A DNA stretch of 64,000 bases from assembly GCF_026020075.1 (NCBI RefSeq), contig NZ_CP102772.1, forward strand, positions 3,508,501 through 3,572,500, read 5' to 3'. The translations under genes were made by a program, and so were the position numbers. Source of the DNA: Bosea sp. NBC_00550 (GTDB lineage Bacteria > Pseudomonadota > Alphaproteobacteria > Rhizobiales > Beijerinckiaceae). Below are positions 25,337 to 34,056 of this stretch, piece after piece. Each line of letters starts with the position of its first letter. Within the stretch, counting starts at the first letter, position 1. The notes beneath the pieces are model-generated. The model worked only from the letters and a program-made list of their open reading frames with translations, was not told where the DNA came from and ran no database searches.

Positions 25337-26410
25337 ATGAGCGACGTCGCCACCCGCCCCGCGCCGAGCCTTCTTGCCAATCCCTGGATCAAGGCCGGCC
25401 TGATCCTCGCCGCCATCGTGATCGCCGCGATCGTCGGCGCGCGGCTCGACGGCTCCGGCACGCTTCATGCCATCTTCGTCGATCCGTTCCAGCAGATGGC
25501 GCAGGCGCCCGACCTGCTCGTGCAGACGATCTGGGAGGGCCTCGTCTCCGGCGTGCTCTACGCCCTGATCGCGCTCGGCTTCGTCCTGATCTTCAAGGCG
25601 TCGGGCGTGTTCAACTTCGCCCAGGGCATCATGGTGGTGTTCGCGGCGCTGACGCTGGTCGGCCTCTACGAGAAGGGCGTGCCGGCCTTCCTTGCCGTCA
25701 TCATCACGCTCGGCGTCATGTTCGCGCTGGCCGTCACCATCGAGCGCGTGGTGCTGCGGCCCCTGGTCAACCAGCCCGACATCATCCTGTTCATGGCGAC
25801 CTTCGGCATCACCTATTTCCTGATCGGCTTCGGCGAAGCCCTGTTTGGCGGCAATCCCAAGCAGATGATCGCCGACCAGCTTTATCTGCCCAAGGGCGCG
25901 CTCGATCTGCAGATTCTGGGCGGACTGGTCTCGCTGCAGAAGATCGACATCGCCGCCGCGATCATCGCCTCGCTGATGATCGCTGCGCTTGCCGCCTTCT
26001 TCCAGTACACCCGCATCGGGCGCGCGCTGCGGGCCGTCGCCGATAGCCACAAGGCGGCGCTCTCGGTCGGCATTTCGCTCAACCAGATCTGGGTCATCGT
26101 CTGGTTCACCGCCGGCATCGTGGCGCTGATCACCGGCATCATGTGGGGCGCGCGCTCGGACGTCTCCTTCGCGCTCGAGATCGTCGCGCTGAAGGCGCTG
26201 CCGGTGCTGATCCTCGGCGGCTTCACCTCAATCCCGGGCGCCATCGTCGGCGGGCTCATCATCGGCATCGGCGAGAAGCTCGGCGAGTTCTACTGGGGCC
26301 CGCTGATCGGCGGCGGCATCGAGAGCTGGCTCGCCTATTTCATTGCGCTGGGCTTCCTGCTGTTCAGGCCTCAGGGCCTGTTCGGCGACAAGATCATCGA
26401 GAGGATCTGA
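25337..26410 (+). CDS. livH: Branched-chain-type ABC transporter permease (LivH family)
   Basis: A 357-aa inner-membrane permease with about nine transmembrane segments. Family blocks are GLVSGVLYALIALGFVLIFKASGVFNFAQG near residues 62-95, TRIGRALRAVADSHKAALSVGI near 225, and the coupling-region block ALKALPVLILGGFTSIPGAIVGGLIIG near 283-310. It has a longer N-terminus than E. coli LivH, with an extra helix at residues 17-35. The start ATG at 25337 follows a 178-bp gap filled by a family C palindrome. Confidence 0.93.
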   Translation: MSDVATRPAPSLLANPWIKAGLILAAIVIAAIVGARLDGSGTLHAIFVDPFQQMAQAPDLLVQTIWEGLVSGVLYALIALGFVLIFKASGVFNFAQGIMVVFAALTLVGLYEKGVPAFLAVIITLGVMFALAVTIERVVLRPLVNQPDIILFMATFGITYFLIGFGEALFGGNPKQMIADQLYLPKGALDLQILGGLVSLQKIDIAAAIIASLMIAALAAFFQYTRIGRALRAVADSHKAALSVGISLNQIWVIVWFTAGIVALITGIMWGARSDVSFALEIVALKALPVLILGGFTSIPGAIVGGLIIGIGEKLGEFYWGPLIGGGIESWLAYFIALGFLLFRPQGLFGDKIIERI

Positions 26411-26432
26411 CGGCGATGCGGACGAACCTCTC

Positions 26433-26569
26433 CGTCATTCCAGGGCGATCCGCAGGATCGAGCCCGGAACCCATAAACGCAGGTGGCGCCGGCAAAGGCG
26501 CGACCTCCTCGCAGCCGACAATGTTCATGGATTCCAGGCTCGGCGCTTCGCGTCGCCCCGGAATGACGG
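26433..26569. repeat. Intergenic palindromic repeat, family B
   Basis: The outer arms CCGTCATTCC and GGAATGACGG enclose CGATCC/GGATCG and other short stems. The CCGGAAC then CCATA and ATGG then ATTCC blocks recur in the copy at 35151-35310. It lies between livH and livM. Confidence 0.85.
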
Positions 26570-26576
26570 TGTAACC

Positions 26577-27656
26577 ATGCTCTACCGCGAGGCCGGCCAG
26601 TACAAATCGACCTATTCCGCCGACATGGCCGTCTTCCCCCTGCGGGAAGACCGGATCGGGCTCGGCATCATCCTGGCGATCGCGCTCGTCGCGATCCCCT
26701 TCTTCGGCAGCGACTTCTTCATCGCCTCGGTGATGATCCCCTTCCTGGTCTTCTCGCTCGCCGCGATCGGGCTCAACATCCTCACCGGCTATACCGGGCT
26801 GATCTCGCTCGGCACCGCCGCCTTCATGGGTGTCGGCGCCTATGCCTGCTACAAGCTGACGACCGTCTTCCCGAACGTGAACATCATCGTCCTGATTCTC
26901 GTCTCCGGGCTGTTCTCTGCCGGCATCGGCGTGCTCTTCGGCCTGCCCTCGCTGCGCATCAAGGGCTTCTATCTCGCCGTCGCGACGCTCGCCGCGCAGT
27001 TCTTCCTGCAATGGGCCTTCGTGCGCGTGCCCTGGCTGTTCAACTACAATGCCTCCGGCGCCATCGAGGTGCCGCAGCGCACGCTCTTCGGCATCCCGCT
27101 CACCGGCGCCTCCGCCACGCCCGAGACGCGCTATTTCGTCTGCCTCGGCCTCGTCGTGGTGCTGACCTGGTTCGCCTCGAACCTGGTGCATGGCAAGCTG
27201 GGCCGGTCGTGGATGGCCGTGCGCGACATGGACATCGCCGCCGAGCTGATGGGCATCAAGCTGCTCAACGCCAAGCTGATGGCCTTCGCCGTCTCGTCCT
27301 ATTTCGCCGGCGTCGCCGGGGCGATGATGATCTTCCTCTGGTACGGCGGCGGCGAGGCGGCAGACGTGTTCTCGATCCGCCTCTCCTTCAACATCCTGTT
27401 CATGGTCATCATCGGCGGCCTGGGCTCGCTGATCGGCTCCTTCTTCGGCGCGGCCTTCCTCTCGATCCTGCCGACGGCGCTGAAATTCGGCCTGCCGGCG
27501 CTCGGTGTCCCGATCGCGGGCGCCGCCGCCGAGCATGTCACCTTCATGGTGGTCGGCGCGCTGATCATCCTCTTCCTGATCGTCGAGCCGCACGGCCTCG
27601 CCCGGCTCTGGCAGATCGGGAAGCAGAAATTGCGCACATGGCCCTTCCCTTACTGA
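26577..27656 (+). CDS. livM: Branched-chain-type ABC transporter permease (LivM family)
   Basis: A 359-aa permease, second half of the membrane channel. The family block GLNILTGYTGLISLGTAAFMGVGAYACYKL is near residues 63-92, GRSWMAVRDMDIAAELMGI near 207, and FMVIIGGLGSLIGSFFGAAFL near 275. The true start is ATG 26577 (MLYREAGQYKSTYSADM), directly after the family B repeat. A longer same-frame reading back to 26343 runs through the repeat and is rejected. The C-terminal end is followed by an imperfect tandem copy of its last codons. Confidence 0.93.
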   Translation: MLYREAGQYKSTYSADMAVFPLREDRIGLGIILAIALVAIPFFGSDFFIASVMIPFLVFSLAAIGLNILTGYTGLISLGTAAFMGVGAYACYKLTTVFPNVNIIVLILVSGLFSAGIGVLFGLPSLRIKGFYLAVATLAAQFFLQWAFVRVPWLFNYNASGAIEVPQRTLFGIPLTGASATPETRYFVCLGLVVVLTWFASNLVHGKLGRSWMAVRDMDIAAELMGIKLLNAKLMAFAVSSYFAGVAGAMMIFLWYGGGEAADVFSIRLSFNILFMVIIGGLGSLIGSFFGAAFLSILPTALKFGLPALGVPIAGAAAEHVTFMVVGALIILFLIVEPHGLARLWQIGKQKLRTWPFPY

Positions 27657-27679
27657 ATCGGCCCTTGCCCTATTGAGGC
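27640..27679 (+). repeat. Imperfect 20-bp tandem duplication at the livM 3' end
   Basis: GGCCCTTCCCTTACTGAATC (27640-27659) is followed directly by GGCCCTTGCCCTATTGAGGC (27660-27679), matching at 15 of 20 positions. The first unit contains the last codons and stop of livM; the second repeats them outside the gene. The remaining gap to the receptor gene (to 27780) shows no palindromic repeat. Confidence 0.5.
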
Positions 27680-27780
27680 TCAAGGGAAGGCCCAAGAAAC
27701 GACCGGCGACATCGAAGCGCCGGCGCATAAAGACCGATCCGACAGCAGTCTGGTCGGGAGGAAACGAACGGAGGAAGTCC

Positions 27781-29112
27781 ATGAAGACCAGCAATCTGAT
27801 GAAGGGCGCGGCATTCGGAGCCCTGCTCGCGGCGGCCGGCGCGGTCGCCCCGGCTGCGGCGCAGGACAGCGTCTACTTCGCCAACAACGCCTATCGCACC
27901 GGCCCCTTCTCGGGTTCCGGCATCCCGATCGGCGACGGCATGCGTGACTACATCACCATGATCAATGAGCGCGACGGCGGCGTGAACGGCGTCAAGATCG
28001 TCTACGAGGAGTGCGAGACCGGCTACGACACCAAGAAGTCGATCGAGTGCTACGAGCAGGCCAAATCGAAGAACACGATCGTCTACTCGCCCTGGTCGAC
28101 CGGGGCTACGCTCGCCGCGATCCCGCGCGCCCATGTCGACAAGATCCCGATCCTGTCGATGGCCTATGGCCTTTCGGCTTCGGCGGATGGTACCGCCTTC
28201 CCCTGGGTGTTCATTCCGCCCTTCACTTATTGGGACGGCGCTTCGCTGATGGTGAAGCACATGGCCGCCGAACTCGGCGGCATGGACAAGCTCAAGGGCA
28301 AGAAGCTCGGCCTGATCCATCTCGATGCGCCCTTCGGCAAGGAGCCTATCCCGGTGCTCGAGAACCTCGCCAAGAAGTACGGGTTCGAGGTCAAGCTCTA
28401 TCCGGTTGCCGCCGCCGACATGCAGAACCAGGGCTCGCTTTGGCTCTCGATCCGCCGCGACCGGCCCGACTACCTCTACAACCAGGGCTGGGGCGCGATG
28501 AACCCGACCGCGGTCAAGGAGGCGATCAAAAACAACTTCCCGATCAACAAGCTGGTCGGCGTCTGGTGGGCCGGCGGTGACGACGACGCGCGCGCCGGCG
28601 GGCCGGAGGCGAAGGGCTACAAGTCGCTCAACCTGAATGCGGCCGGCACCAATTTCCCGGCGATTCAGGACATCCAGAAGTATGTCGTGGAGAAGGGCAA
28701 GAGCCTCGCGCCGAAGGATAAGGTCGGCGAGAACCTCTATAACCGCGGCGTCTACAACTCGATGCTCGTGGTCGAGGCGATGCGCAATGCCCAGAAGCTG
28801 ACCGGCAAGAAGGTCGTCACCTCAGAGGACATGCGCCGCGGCCTGGAAACCCTCAACATCACCGAGGCCAGGCTGAAGGAAATCGGCATGGAAGGCTTCG
28901 CCACGCCGACCACGATCTCCTGCACCGACCATTCCGGCCACAGCAAGGCCTATGTCGCGGAGTGGGACGGTACGAAATGGACCAAGAAGGGCGACTGGCT
29001 CGAACCCCTCAAGGAGGAGGTCCGGCCGCTGATCGAGGCCAACGCCAAGGACTACACCGAAAAGGCCGGCACCTGGCCGAAGCGGACCGAGTCCTGCGAG
29101 AAGTCATCCTGA
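27781..29112 (+). CDS. ABC transporter substrate-binding protein (LivK-like, Peripla_BP_6 type)
   Basis: A 443-aa periplasmic receptor. The signal peptide spans residues 1-29 (ending PAAAQ). The mature part has GPFSGSGIPIGDGMRDYITMINERDGGVNG, YEECETGYDTKKSIECYEQAK and YLYNQGWGAMNPTAVKEA. It is longer than amino-acid-specific LivK (about 370 aa) and in the size range of receptors for aromatic or other acids. Four or more cysteines (CETGYD, IECYE, ISCTDH, ESCEKSS) could form disulfides. The ribosome site GGAGG precedes ATG 27781. It belongs to the livGHM-livF operon. Confidence 0.93.
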   Translation: MKTSNLMKGAAFGALLAAAGAVAPAAAQDSVYFANNAYRTGPFSGSGIPIGDGMRDYITMINERDGGVNGVKIVYEECETGYDTKKSIECYEQAKSKNTIVYSPWSTGATLAAIPRAHVDKIPILSMAYGLSASADGTAFPWVFIPPFTYWDGASLMVKHMAAELGGMDKLKGKKLGLIHLDAPFGKEPIPVLENLAKKYGFEVKLYPVAAADMQNQGSLWLSIRRDRPDYLYNQGWGAMNPTAVKEAIKNNFPINKLVGVWWAGGDDDARAGGPEAKGYKSLNLNAAGTNFPAIQDIQKYVVEKGKSLAPKDKVGENLYNRGVYNSMLVVEAMRNAQKLTGKKVVTSEDMRRGLETLNITEARLKEIGMEGFATPTTISCTDHSGHSKAYVAEWDGTKWTKKGDWLEPLKEEVRPLIEANAKDYTEKAGTWPKRTESCEKSS

Positions 29113-29130
29113 TCTGACGAGGCGCCGCGG

Positions 29131-29292
29131 CTCCCTTCTCCCCTTGCGGGAGAAGAGAGCTCGGCGAAGCCGAGACGGATGAGGGGTCGCGCGTCCTTGG
29201 ACGTTTGCGACTCTCCACGAGAAATCCCGACGCGCAGCGCGACCCCTCATCCGGCGCTGCGCGCCACCTTCTCCCGCAAGGGAAGAAGGGGA
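29131..29292. repeat. Intergenic palindromic repeat, family D
   Basis: Nested inverted arms: TCCCTTCTCCCCTTGCGGGAG at the left against CTCCCGCAAGGGAAGAAGGG at the right, and CGGATGAGGGGTCGC against GCGACCCCTCATCCG inside. It lies between the receptor gene and livF; its right arm also supplies the GGAGGAG ribosome site region of livF. Confidence 0.85.
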
Positions 29293-29301
29293 GGAGCTGC
29301 G

Positions 29302-30147
29302 ATGTCCACCGCCACCCTCGAAAAACCCGCCGCTGCGACCGCGAGCGACACCATCCTGTCGCTCAACAATATCGAGGTCATCTACGACCATGTCGTGCTG
29401 GTGCTGAAGGGCGTCTCGCTCACCGTGCCGCGCCAGGGCATCGTCGCGATCCTCGGTGCCAACGGCGCCGGCAAGACCACGACGCTGAAGGCAATCTCCA
29501 ACCTGCTCAAGGCCGAGCGCGGCGAGGTCACCAAGGGCTCAATCGTGTTCGACGGCGAGCGCGTCGACAAGCTGTCGCCGAACGAGCTCGTCAAGCGAGG
29601 CTGCATCCAGGTGATGGAAGGCCGGCACTGCTTCGGCCATCTCTCGATCGAGGAAAACCTGCTGACCGGCGCCTTCACACGCCGCGACGGCAACGCCGCG
29701 ATCAAGCGCGACCTCGAGAAGATCTACGAGCTGTTCCCGCGCCTCAAGCAGCGGCGCAATTCGCAGGCCGGCTACACCTCCGGCGGCGAGCAGCAGATGT
29801 GCGCGGTCGGCCGCGCCATGATGTCGAAGCCGAAGATGATCCTGCTCGACGAGCCCTCGATGGGGCTCGCCCCGCAGATCGTCGAGGAGATCTTCGAGAT
29901 CGTGCGCCGCCTCAACGCCGAGGACGGCGTCTCCTTTCTCGTCGCCGAGCAGAACACCAACATGGCGCTGCGCTACGCCACCTATGGCTACATCATGGAG
30001 ACCGGCCGCGTCGTCATGGACGGCGAGGCCAAGATGCTGCGCGAGAACGAGGACGTGAAGGAATTCTACCTTGGCGTCGCCGAGGGCAACAAGAAGTCCT
30101 TCCGCGAGGTGAAGAGCTACAAGCGCCGCAAGCGCTGGCTCTCGTGA
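29302..30147 (+). CDS. livF: Branched-chain-type ABC transporter ATP-binding protein (LivF family)
   Basis: A 281-aa second ATPase of the importer. Walker A is GANGAGKTTTLKA near residue 51. The C-loop YTSGGEQQMCAVGRAMM has Tyr-Thr in place of Leu before SGGEQQ. Walker B is MILLDEPSMGLAP, and the H-loop region is FLVAEQNTNMALRYATYGYIM, with Gln in the His position as is usual for LivF. The start ATG 29302 has GGAGGAG upstream. A basic C-terminal tail (KSYKRRKRWLS) extends beyond the family core by about 25 residues. Confidence 0.93.
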   Translation: MSTATLEKPAAATASDTILSLNNIEVIYDHVVLVLKGVSLTVPRQGIVAILGANGAGKTTTLKAISNLLKAERGEVTKGSIVFDGERVDKLSPNELVKRGCIQVMEGRHCFGHLSIEENLLTGAFTRRDGNAAIKRDLEKIYELFPRLKQRRNSQAGYTSGGEQQMCAVGRAMMSKPKMILLDEPSMGLAPQIVEEIFEIVRRLNAEDGVSFLVAEQNTNMALRYATYGYIMETGRVVMDGEAKMLRENEDVKEFYLGVAEGNKKSFREVKSYKRRKRWLS

Positions 30148-30171
30148 CCGGCCGCATGTCTCCTGGACCAT

Positions 30172-30283
30172 GTCATCCCGGACAAGCGGCGAAGCCGCGC
30201 CGATCCGGGATCCATGCCGGAGCATTGCTGAAAAGAGTTCAGGCATGGATCCCAGGTTTACGCTTCGCTTCGCCCGGGATGAC
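30172..30283. repeat. Intergenic palindromic repeat, family E
   Basis: GTCATCCCGG at the left pairs with CCGGGATGAC at the right. The inner blocks GGATCCATGCC and GGCATGGATCC are perfect 11-bp inverted arms. It lies between livF and the PaaK-like gene. A second copy is at 51606-51701. Confidence 0.85.
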
Positions 30284-30317
30284 CACGCTGGTTCATAGTT
30301 GATCTGAGGACGCTTCG

Positions 30318-31550
30318 ATGACCGAGCATTACGACGCGCTCGAAACCCGCTCGGCGGACGAACGCGAGGCCGATCTCTTCGCGCGGCTGCCGAAGCTGAT
30401 CGCCGCCGCCATCGACGCTCCGGCCTATGCCGAGCGCCTGCGCGGCGTCGACCCCTCCTCCATCACCGACCGCAAGGCACTGGCGCGCCTGCCCGTGCTG
30501 CGCAAGTCCGATCTGCCCGCGCTTCAGAAGGAGGCGCTGCCTTTCGGCGGCCTCGTCGCGGCCTCGCCCGGCTCCTTCGGCCGGCTCTTCACCTCGCCCG
30601 GCCCGATCTTCGAGCCCGAGGGCACTGCCGCCGACGCCTGGAATGCCGCGCGCGGTCTCCATGCCGCCGGGTTCCGGCCGGGCGACATCGTGTTGAACAC
30701 GCTGAGCTATCACCTGACGCCGGGCGGATTCATCATGGATTCCGCCGCCCGCGCCGTCGGCTGCGCCGTGATCCCGGCCGGGCCCGGCAACACCGAGCAG
30801 CAGGTGGAAGTGATCTCCGCCTACCGCCCGAGCGCTTATACCGGCACGCCCGACTTCCTCAAGATCCTGATCGAGGCGGCGGATGCGCGCGGCGTCGACA
30901 TCTCCTCGATCAGGCGCGCCGTCGTCTCAGGCGCCGCCTTCCCGCCCTCGCTGCAGGCCTGGGTCAGGGAGCGTGGCATCGAAGCCTATCAGATCTATGC
31001 CACCGCCGATGTCGGCGTCATCGCCTACGAAACCCCGGCACGCGAAGGCATGGTGCTGAACGAGAACCTGATCGTCGAGATCGTCCGCCCCGGCACCGGC
31101 GATCCGGTTCCGGAGGGCGAGGTCGGCGAGGTCGTCATCACCAATCTCGACCCGCATCACCCGCAGATCAGGCTCGCCGTCGGTGACCTCACTGCCGTCC
31201 TGCCCGGGCTGAGCGCATGCGGGCGTAGCAACACGCGCATCAAGGGCTGGATGGGCCGCGCCGACCAGACCGCCAAGATCAAGGGCATGTTCGTGCGCCC
31301 CGAGCAGGTCGCCGAAATCGCCAAGCGCCACGCCGAGATCGCCAAGCTCAGGCTCGTCGTCGGCCGCGCCAACGAAGTCGACACCATGACCCTCAAGGCC
31401 GAGATCTACGCCGAGCCGAAAGGTTTGATCGACGCGGTCTCGTCGACGCTGCAGCAGGTCACCAAACTGAAGGGAACTGTGGAAGTCCTGCCGCTCGGCG
31501 CCCTGCCGAACGACGGCAAGGTCATCGCCGATGAGCGCCCGGTGGGGTGA
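30318..31550 (+). CDS. Phenylacetate-CoA ligase-like (PaaK family) protein with degenerate P-loop
   Basis: A 410-aa adenylate-forming-type protein. It resembles PaaK in AYRPSAYTGTPDFLKILIEAA (mid-domain) and the C-terminal domain RADQTAKIKGMFVRPEQVAEI near residue 313. Where canonical PaaK has an SSGTTG-type nucleotide loop, this protein reads RLFTSPGPIFEPEG (near residues 92-106), so ATP binding may differ or be lost. Last gene of the ligase-importer string, 170 bp after livF, separated by a family E repeat. It may be a second aryl-CoA ligase or a non-catalytic relative. Confidence 0.85.
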   Translation: MTEHYDALETRSADEREADLFARLPKLIAAAIDAPAYAERLRGVDPSSITDRKALARLPVLRKSDLPALQKEALPFGGLVAASPGSFGRLFTSPGPIFEPEGTAADAWNAARGLHAAGFRPGDIVLNTLSYHLTPGGFIMDSAARAVGCAVIPAGPGNTEQQVEVISAYRPSAYTGTPDFLKILIEAADARGVDISSIRRAVVSGAAFPPSLQAWVRERGIEAYQIYATADVGVIAYETPAREGMVLNENLIVEIVRPGTGDPVPEGEVGEVVITNLDPHHPQIRLAVGDLTAVLPGLSACGRSNTRIKGWMGRADQTAKIKGMFVRPEQVAEIAKRHAEIAKLRLVVGRANEVDTMTLKAEIYAEPKGLIDAVSSTLQQVTKLKGTVEVLPLGALPNDGKVIADERPVG

Positions 31551-31558
31551 ACTCGGCC

Positions 31559-31655
31559 GTCATTCTCGGGCGAAGCGCAGGTTCGACCCGAGAATCTCTC
31601 GCCGGACGAGGCGCCTTTTCTTGCACGAGATGCTCGGGTCAAGCCCGAGCATGAC
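31559..31655. repeat. Intergenic palindromic repeat, family A
   Basis: Same order and stems as the copy at 9024-9118 (GTCATTCTCGGG with CCCGAGAATCTC, then GAGATGCTCGGG with CCCGAGCATGAC). It fills the junction between the convergent paaK-like and ung genes. Confidence 0.85.
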
Positions 31656-31665
31656 GGCAAGTCAC

Positions 31666-32364
31666 TCACCAAGCGATCGCCTTTTCCCCCTGCCCTTCGA
31701 GCCACGCATTAGCTCGGCTGAACGGTTTCGATCCGAAGAAGCCGCGCCTTGCCGAAAGCGGCGAGGGATGCACGCTGGCAATGACGAGATGCCGGCTCTC
31801 GTCGATCAAGTTTCGCTTGGCCTGCGCCGGGTTGCCCCACAGCAGGAAGACGACGTGCTCTTGCTCGCGCGACACCGCTGCGATGATCGCATCCGTGATC
31901 GCCCCCCAGCCCAGCGAGAGATGCGAGCCGGCCTTGCTCGCCCCCTCCCGCACCGTCAGCGCCGTGTTGAGCAGCAACACGCCCTGTTTCGCCCAGCGCG
32001 TCAGGTCGCCATCGACAGGCGCGGGTTGGCCCAGATCCTCGGCTCGCTCCTTGTAGATATTGACGAGCGAGCGCGGCAGCGGCGGCGGGCCGACATAGGA
32101 GAAGGCGAGCCCGTTGGCATGGCCCGGCGTCGGATAGGGGTCCTGCCCGAGGATGACGGCACGGACCGCATCGAGCGGCGTCAGCGCAAGCGCCGCGAAG
32201 ACCCGCTCCGGCACTGGGGCCACGACATGCCCGGCCGCACGCTCGGCATCGACCGCGGCGCAGGCGCGAGCAGCGTCTCCGCCAGTAGCGAAGACCGGCA
32301 GGTCGCGCCAGCCCCTGGAAGTCCCGCTCGCCAGGAAGGCCGCGAGCGCGTCGGTGCAGCTCAC
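31666..32364 (-). CDS. ung: Uracil-DNA glycosylase
   Basis: A 232-aa family 1 UDG that removes uracil from DNA. The water-activating motif GQDPYPTPGHANGLAFS has the catalytic Asp. LLLNTALTVREGAS is in the core, and the DNA-intercalating loop VHPSPLSARRGFFGSKPFS has the catalytic His. The start is GTG 32364, overlapping the stop of the upstream nucleotidase gene by 4 bp (GTGA). This frame coupling suggests co-translation with a nucleotide-hydrolysing enzyme. Length and motifs are normal. Confidence 0.96.
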   Translation of the reverse strand: MSCTDALAAFLASGTSRGWRDLPVFATGGDAARACAAVDAERAAGHVVAPVPERVFAALALTPLDAVRAVILGQDPYPTPGHANGLAFSYVGPPPLPRSLVNIYKERAEDLGQPAPVDGDLTRWAKQGVLLLNTALTVREGASKAGSHLSLGWGAITDAIIAAVSREQEHVVFLLWGNPAQAKRNLIDESRHLVIASVHPSPLSARRGFFGSKPFSRANAWLEGQGEKAIAW

Positions 32365-33881
32365 TTCAGGACAGCCCTGCCCTCGACCTTGGCGTCCACC
32401 GTACCGAGCCGGCGGACATAGACCATCACCTCGTTCGCCATCAGCTTGCCGTCGGTGAGGCCGATCAGCGTCCGGCCGCGGCCGAGCGCCGTGTAGCCGT
32501 CGCCGCCTTCCAGCATGAAATTGTTGGAGGCGACCGTGTATTTGCCGGCCGGGTCAATCGGCTTGCCGTCGACCGTGACCGCAGTGACGCGCGAGCCCTG
32601 CGGCTGCTTGAGGTCGGCCTCGAAGCTGAGGCCGGACACCACGGGGAAGCGGCCGGCGCCCTGCGGCGCGTCGCGCAAACCGTTCTCGATCGCGTCCTTC
32701 ACATCCTTGCCGGTGATCTCGACCATGACGGTGGCATTGCCGAAGGGCAGTTCGCTCAGCACGTCACGGCGCGTCAGCTTCTGCCCGGCGGTGTATTGCT
32801 TGTTGGCGCGGATGCCGCCGGCATTGGTGATCGCAAGCTGCGCGCCGGTCGCGGCGCGGATCGCGTCGGCGATCAGGTTGCCGATCGCCGTCTCCTGCGT
32901 GCGGATGACGCCGGTGCGGGAATCGAGCGGCGTGGCGAGCGTGGCGATATCGACGTCGAGTTCCTTCGACAGCTCCGACTCGTAGCCCTTCACGATGGCG
33001 GCGACGTCAGCGTCCGGCGTGGCCGAGCGGGAATCGTTGACGCGGAAGGTCGGCGTCCACGTCACCTGCCGCGCGGCGCCCTCGCCCCGAACGCTGACGG
33101 CGATGTCGATGGCGGTGACGTAATTGCCCTCCTCGTTCGACTCGACCATCACGACCTTGCCGTCATAGGCGATGGCGAGATCGTGGTCGTGGCCGGTGAG
33201 CACGATGTCGACCACGCGCGAGCGCACGATCTCGTAATCCGTGGCGCGGTCGGCATGGACGACGGCGACGAGGATGTCGGCGCCCTGCCCCTTCAGCGCC
33301 CTGGCCTCCCGACGCAGCGCCTCCATCGTCGAGGAGAACTTCAGATCGCCGGGATTGGAGAGCTGCGGGGTCGGATCGAAGGTCGTGCCGATGACGCCGA
33401 CCTTGATGCCGCCGAGCTCGAAGATCTGCGAATCCTTGTGGTGCGCCAGGGTGTTGCCGGCGGTGTCGCGCAGGTTCGCCGCGAAGGTCGGATAGTTCTG
33501 GGCCGCGGTCAGCTTGAGGTAGTTCTCCTTGCCGAAGTCGAACTCGTGATTGCCGGGCACGAAGACGTCGATGCCCATCTTGTTCTGCATCGCGACGATA
33601 TGCGCGCCCTGGTCGAAGCCCGACATCAGCGAGGGCGAGTAGCAGTCGCCGGCGTGGCAGAACAGCACCGGCACGCCCTTGGCCCGCTCGGCCTTGGCGA
33701 TGCCGGCCGCGCGCGCGAAGCCGCCGCGCCCCTTGTCGTCGCTCATCTTGTAGATGTCGTTGAGCAGCAGCAGCGTGAAGCTCGGCGCCGGCTGCTGCGC
33801 CATGGCGACCGGCGCTGTTGCGGCGAGCGTCGCCGGCGCCGCCAGGACCCCGAGAGCCTTGCGGCGGGTGAGCTTCGTCAT
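32361..33881 (-). CDS. Tat-exported bifunctional metallophosphatase/5'-nucleotidase
   Basis: A 506-aa periplasmic phosphatase of the UshA/5'-nucleotidase type. A twin-arginine-like signal (TRRKALGVLAAPATL, cleavage near AMAQQ) is followed by the calcineurin-like metallophosphatase domain: LLLNDIYKM (usual NDxH has Tyr instead of His), HAGDCYSPSLMSG, VPGNHEFDFG, VVHAD and LTGHDHD. The C-terminal nucleotidase domain has ITNAGGIRANKQY, RRDVLSELPFGN and NNFMLEGGDGYTALG. It is followed by ung with a 4-bp overlap. The His-to-Tyr change in the first metal motif is the only oddity. Confidence 0.92.
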   Translation of the reverse strand: MTKLTRRKALGVLAAPATLAATAPVAMAQQPAPSFTLLLLNDIYKMSDDKGRGGFARAAGIAKAERAKGVPVLFCHAGDCYSPSLMSGFDQGAHIVAMQNKMGIDVFVPGNHEFDFGKENYLKLTAAQNYPTFAANLRDTAGNTLAHHKDSQIFELGGIKVGVIGTTFDPTPQLSNPGDLKFSSTMEALRREARALKGQGADILVAVVHADRATDYEIVRSRVVDIVLTGHDHDLAIAYDGKVVMVESNEEGNYVTAIDIAVSVRGEGAARQVTWTPTFRVNDSRSATPDADVAAIVKGYESELSKELDVDIATLATPLDSRTGVIRTQETAIGNLIADAIRAATGAQLAITNAGGIRANKQYTAGQKLTRRDVLSELPFGNATVMVEITGKDVKDAIENGLRDAPQGAGRFPVVSGLSFEADLKQPQGSRVTAVTVDGKPIDPAGKYTVASNNFMLEGGDGYTALGRGRTLIGLTDGKLMANEVMVYVRRLGTVDAKVEGRAVLK

Positions 33882-34056
33882 GGCGGGTGCCCTTCACGTC
33901 TTGAGAACGGCTCCAGACTAGCAAAGGTCGGGCCGCGCTGACCAGAGCGTCTCCATCGCAAGGTCAGCAGTGTCGCACCCGGGTTTTCGACAAGCTTCAA
34001 GGCTGGACGAAAGCGCGAACTCGTCTAAATCACGGGGGCAAGGAGAGCATGCGCTC

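Noticed and set aside
25184..30283. Regularly spaced palindromes in the liv operon as a CRISPR array
   Set aside because: The units differ from one another, are separated by full genes and lack short unique spacers; no cas gene is nearby.
25159..31660. Intergenic palindromes as insertion sequences
   Set aside because: They are 95-160 bp with no transposase frame and no target duplications that I can see; REP-like elements explain them better.
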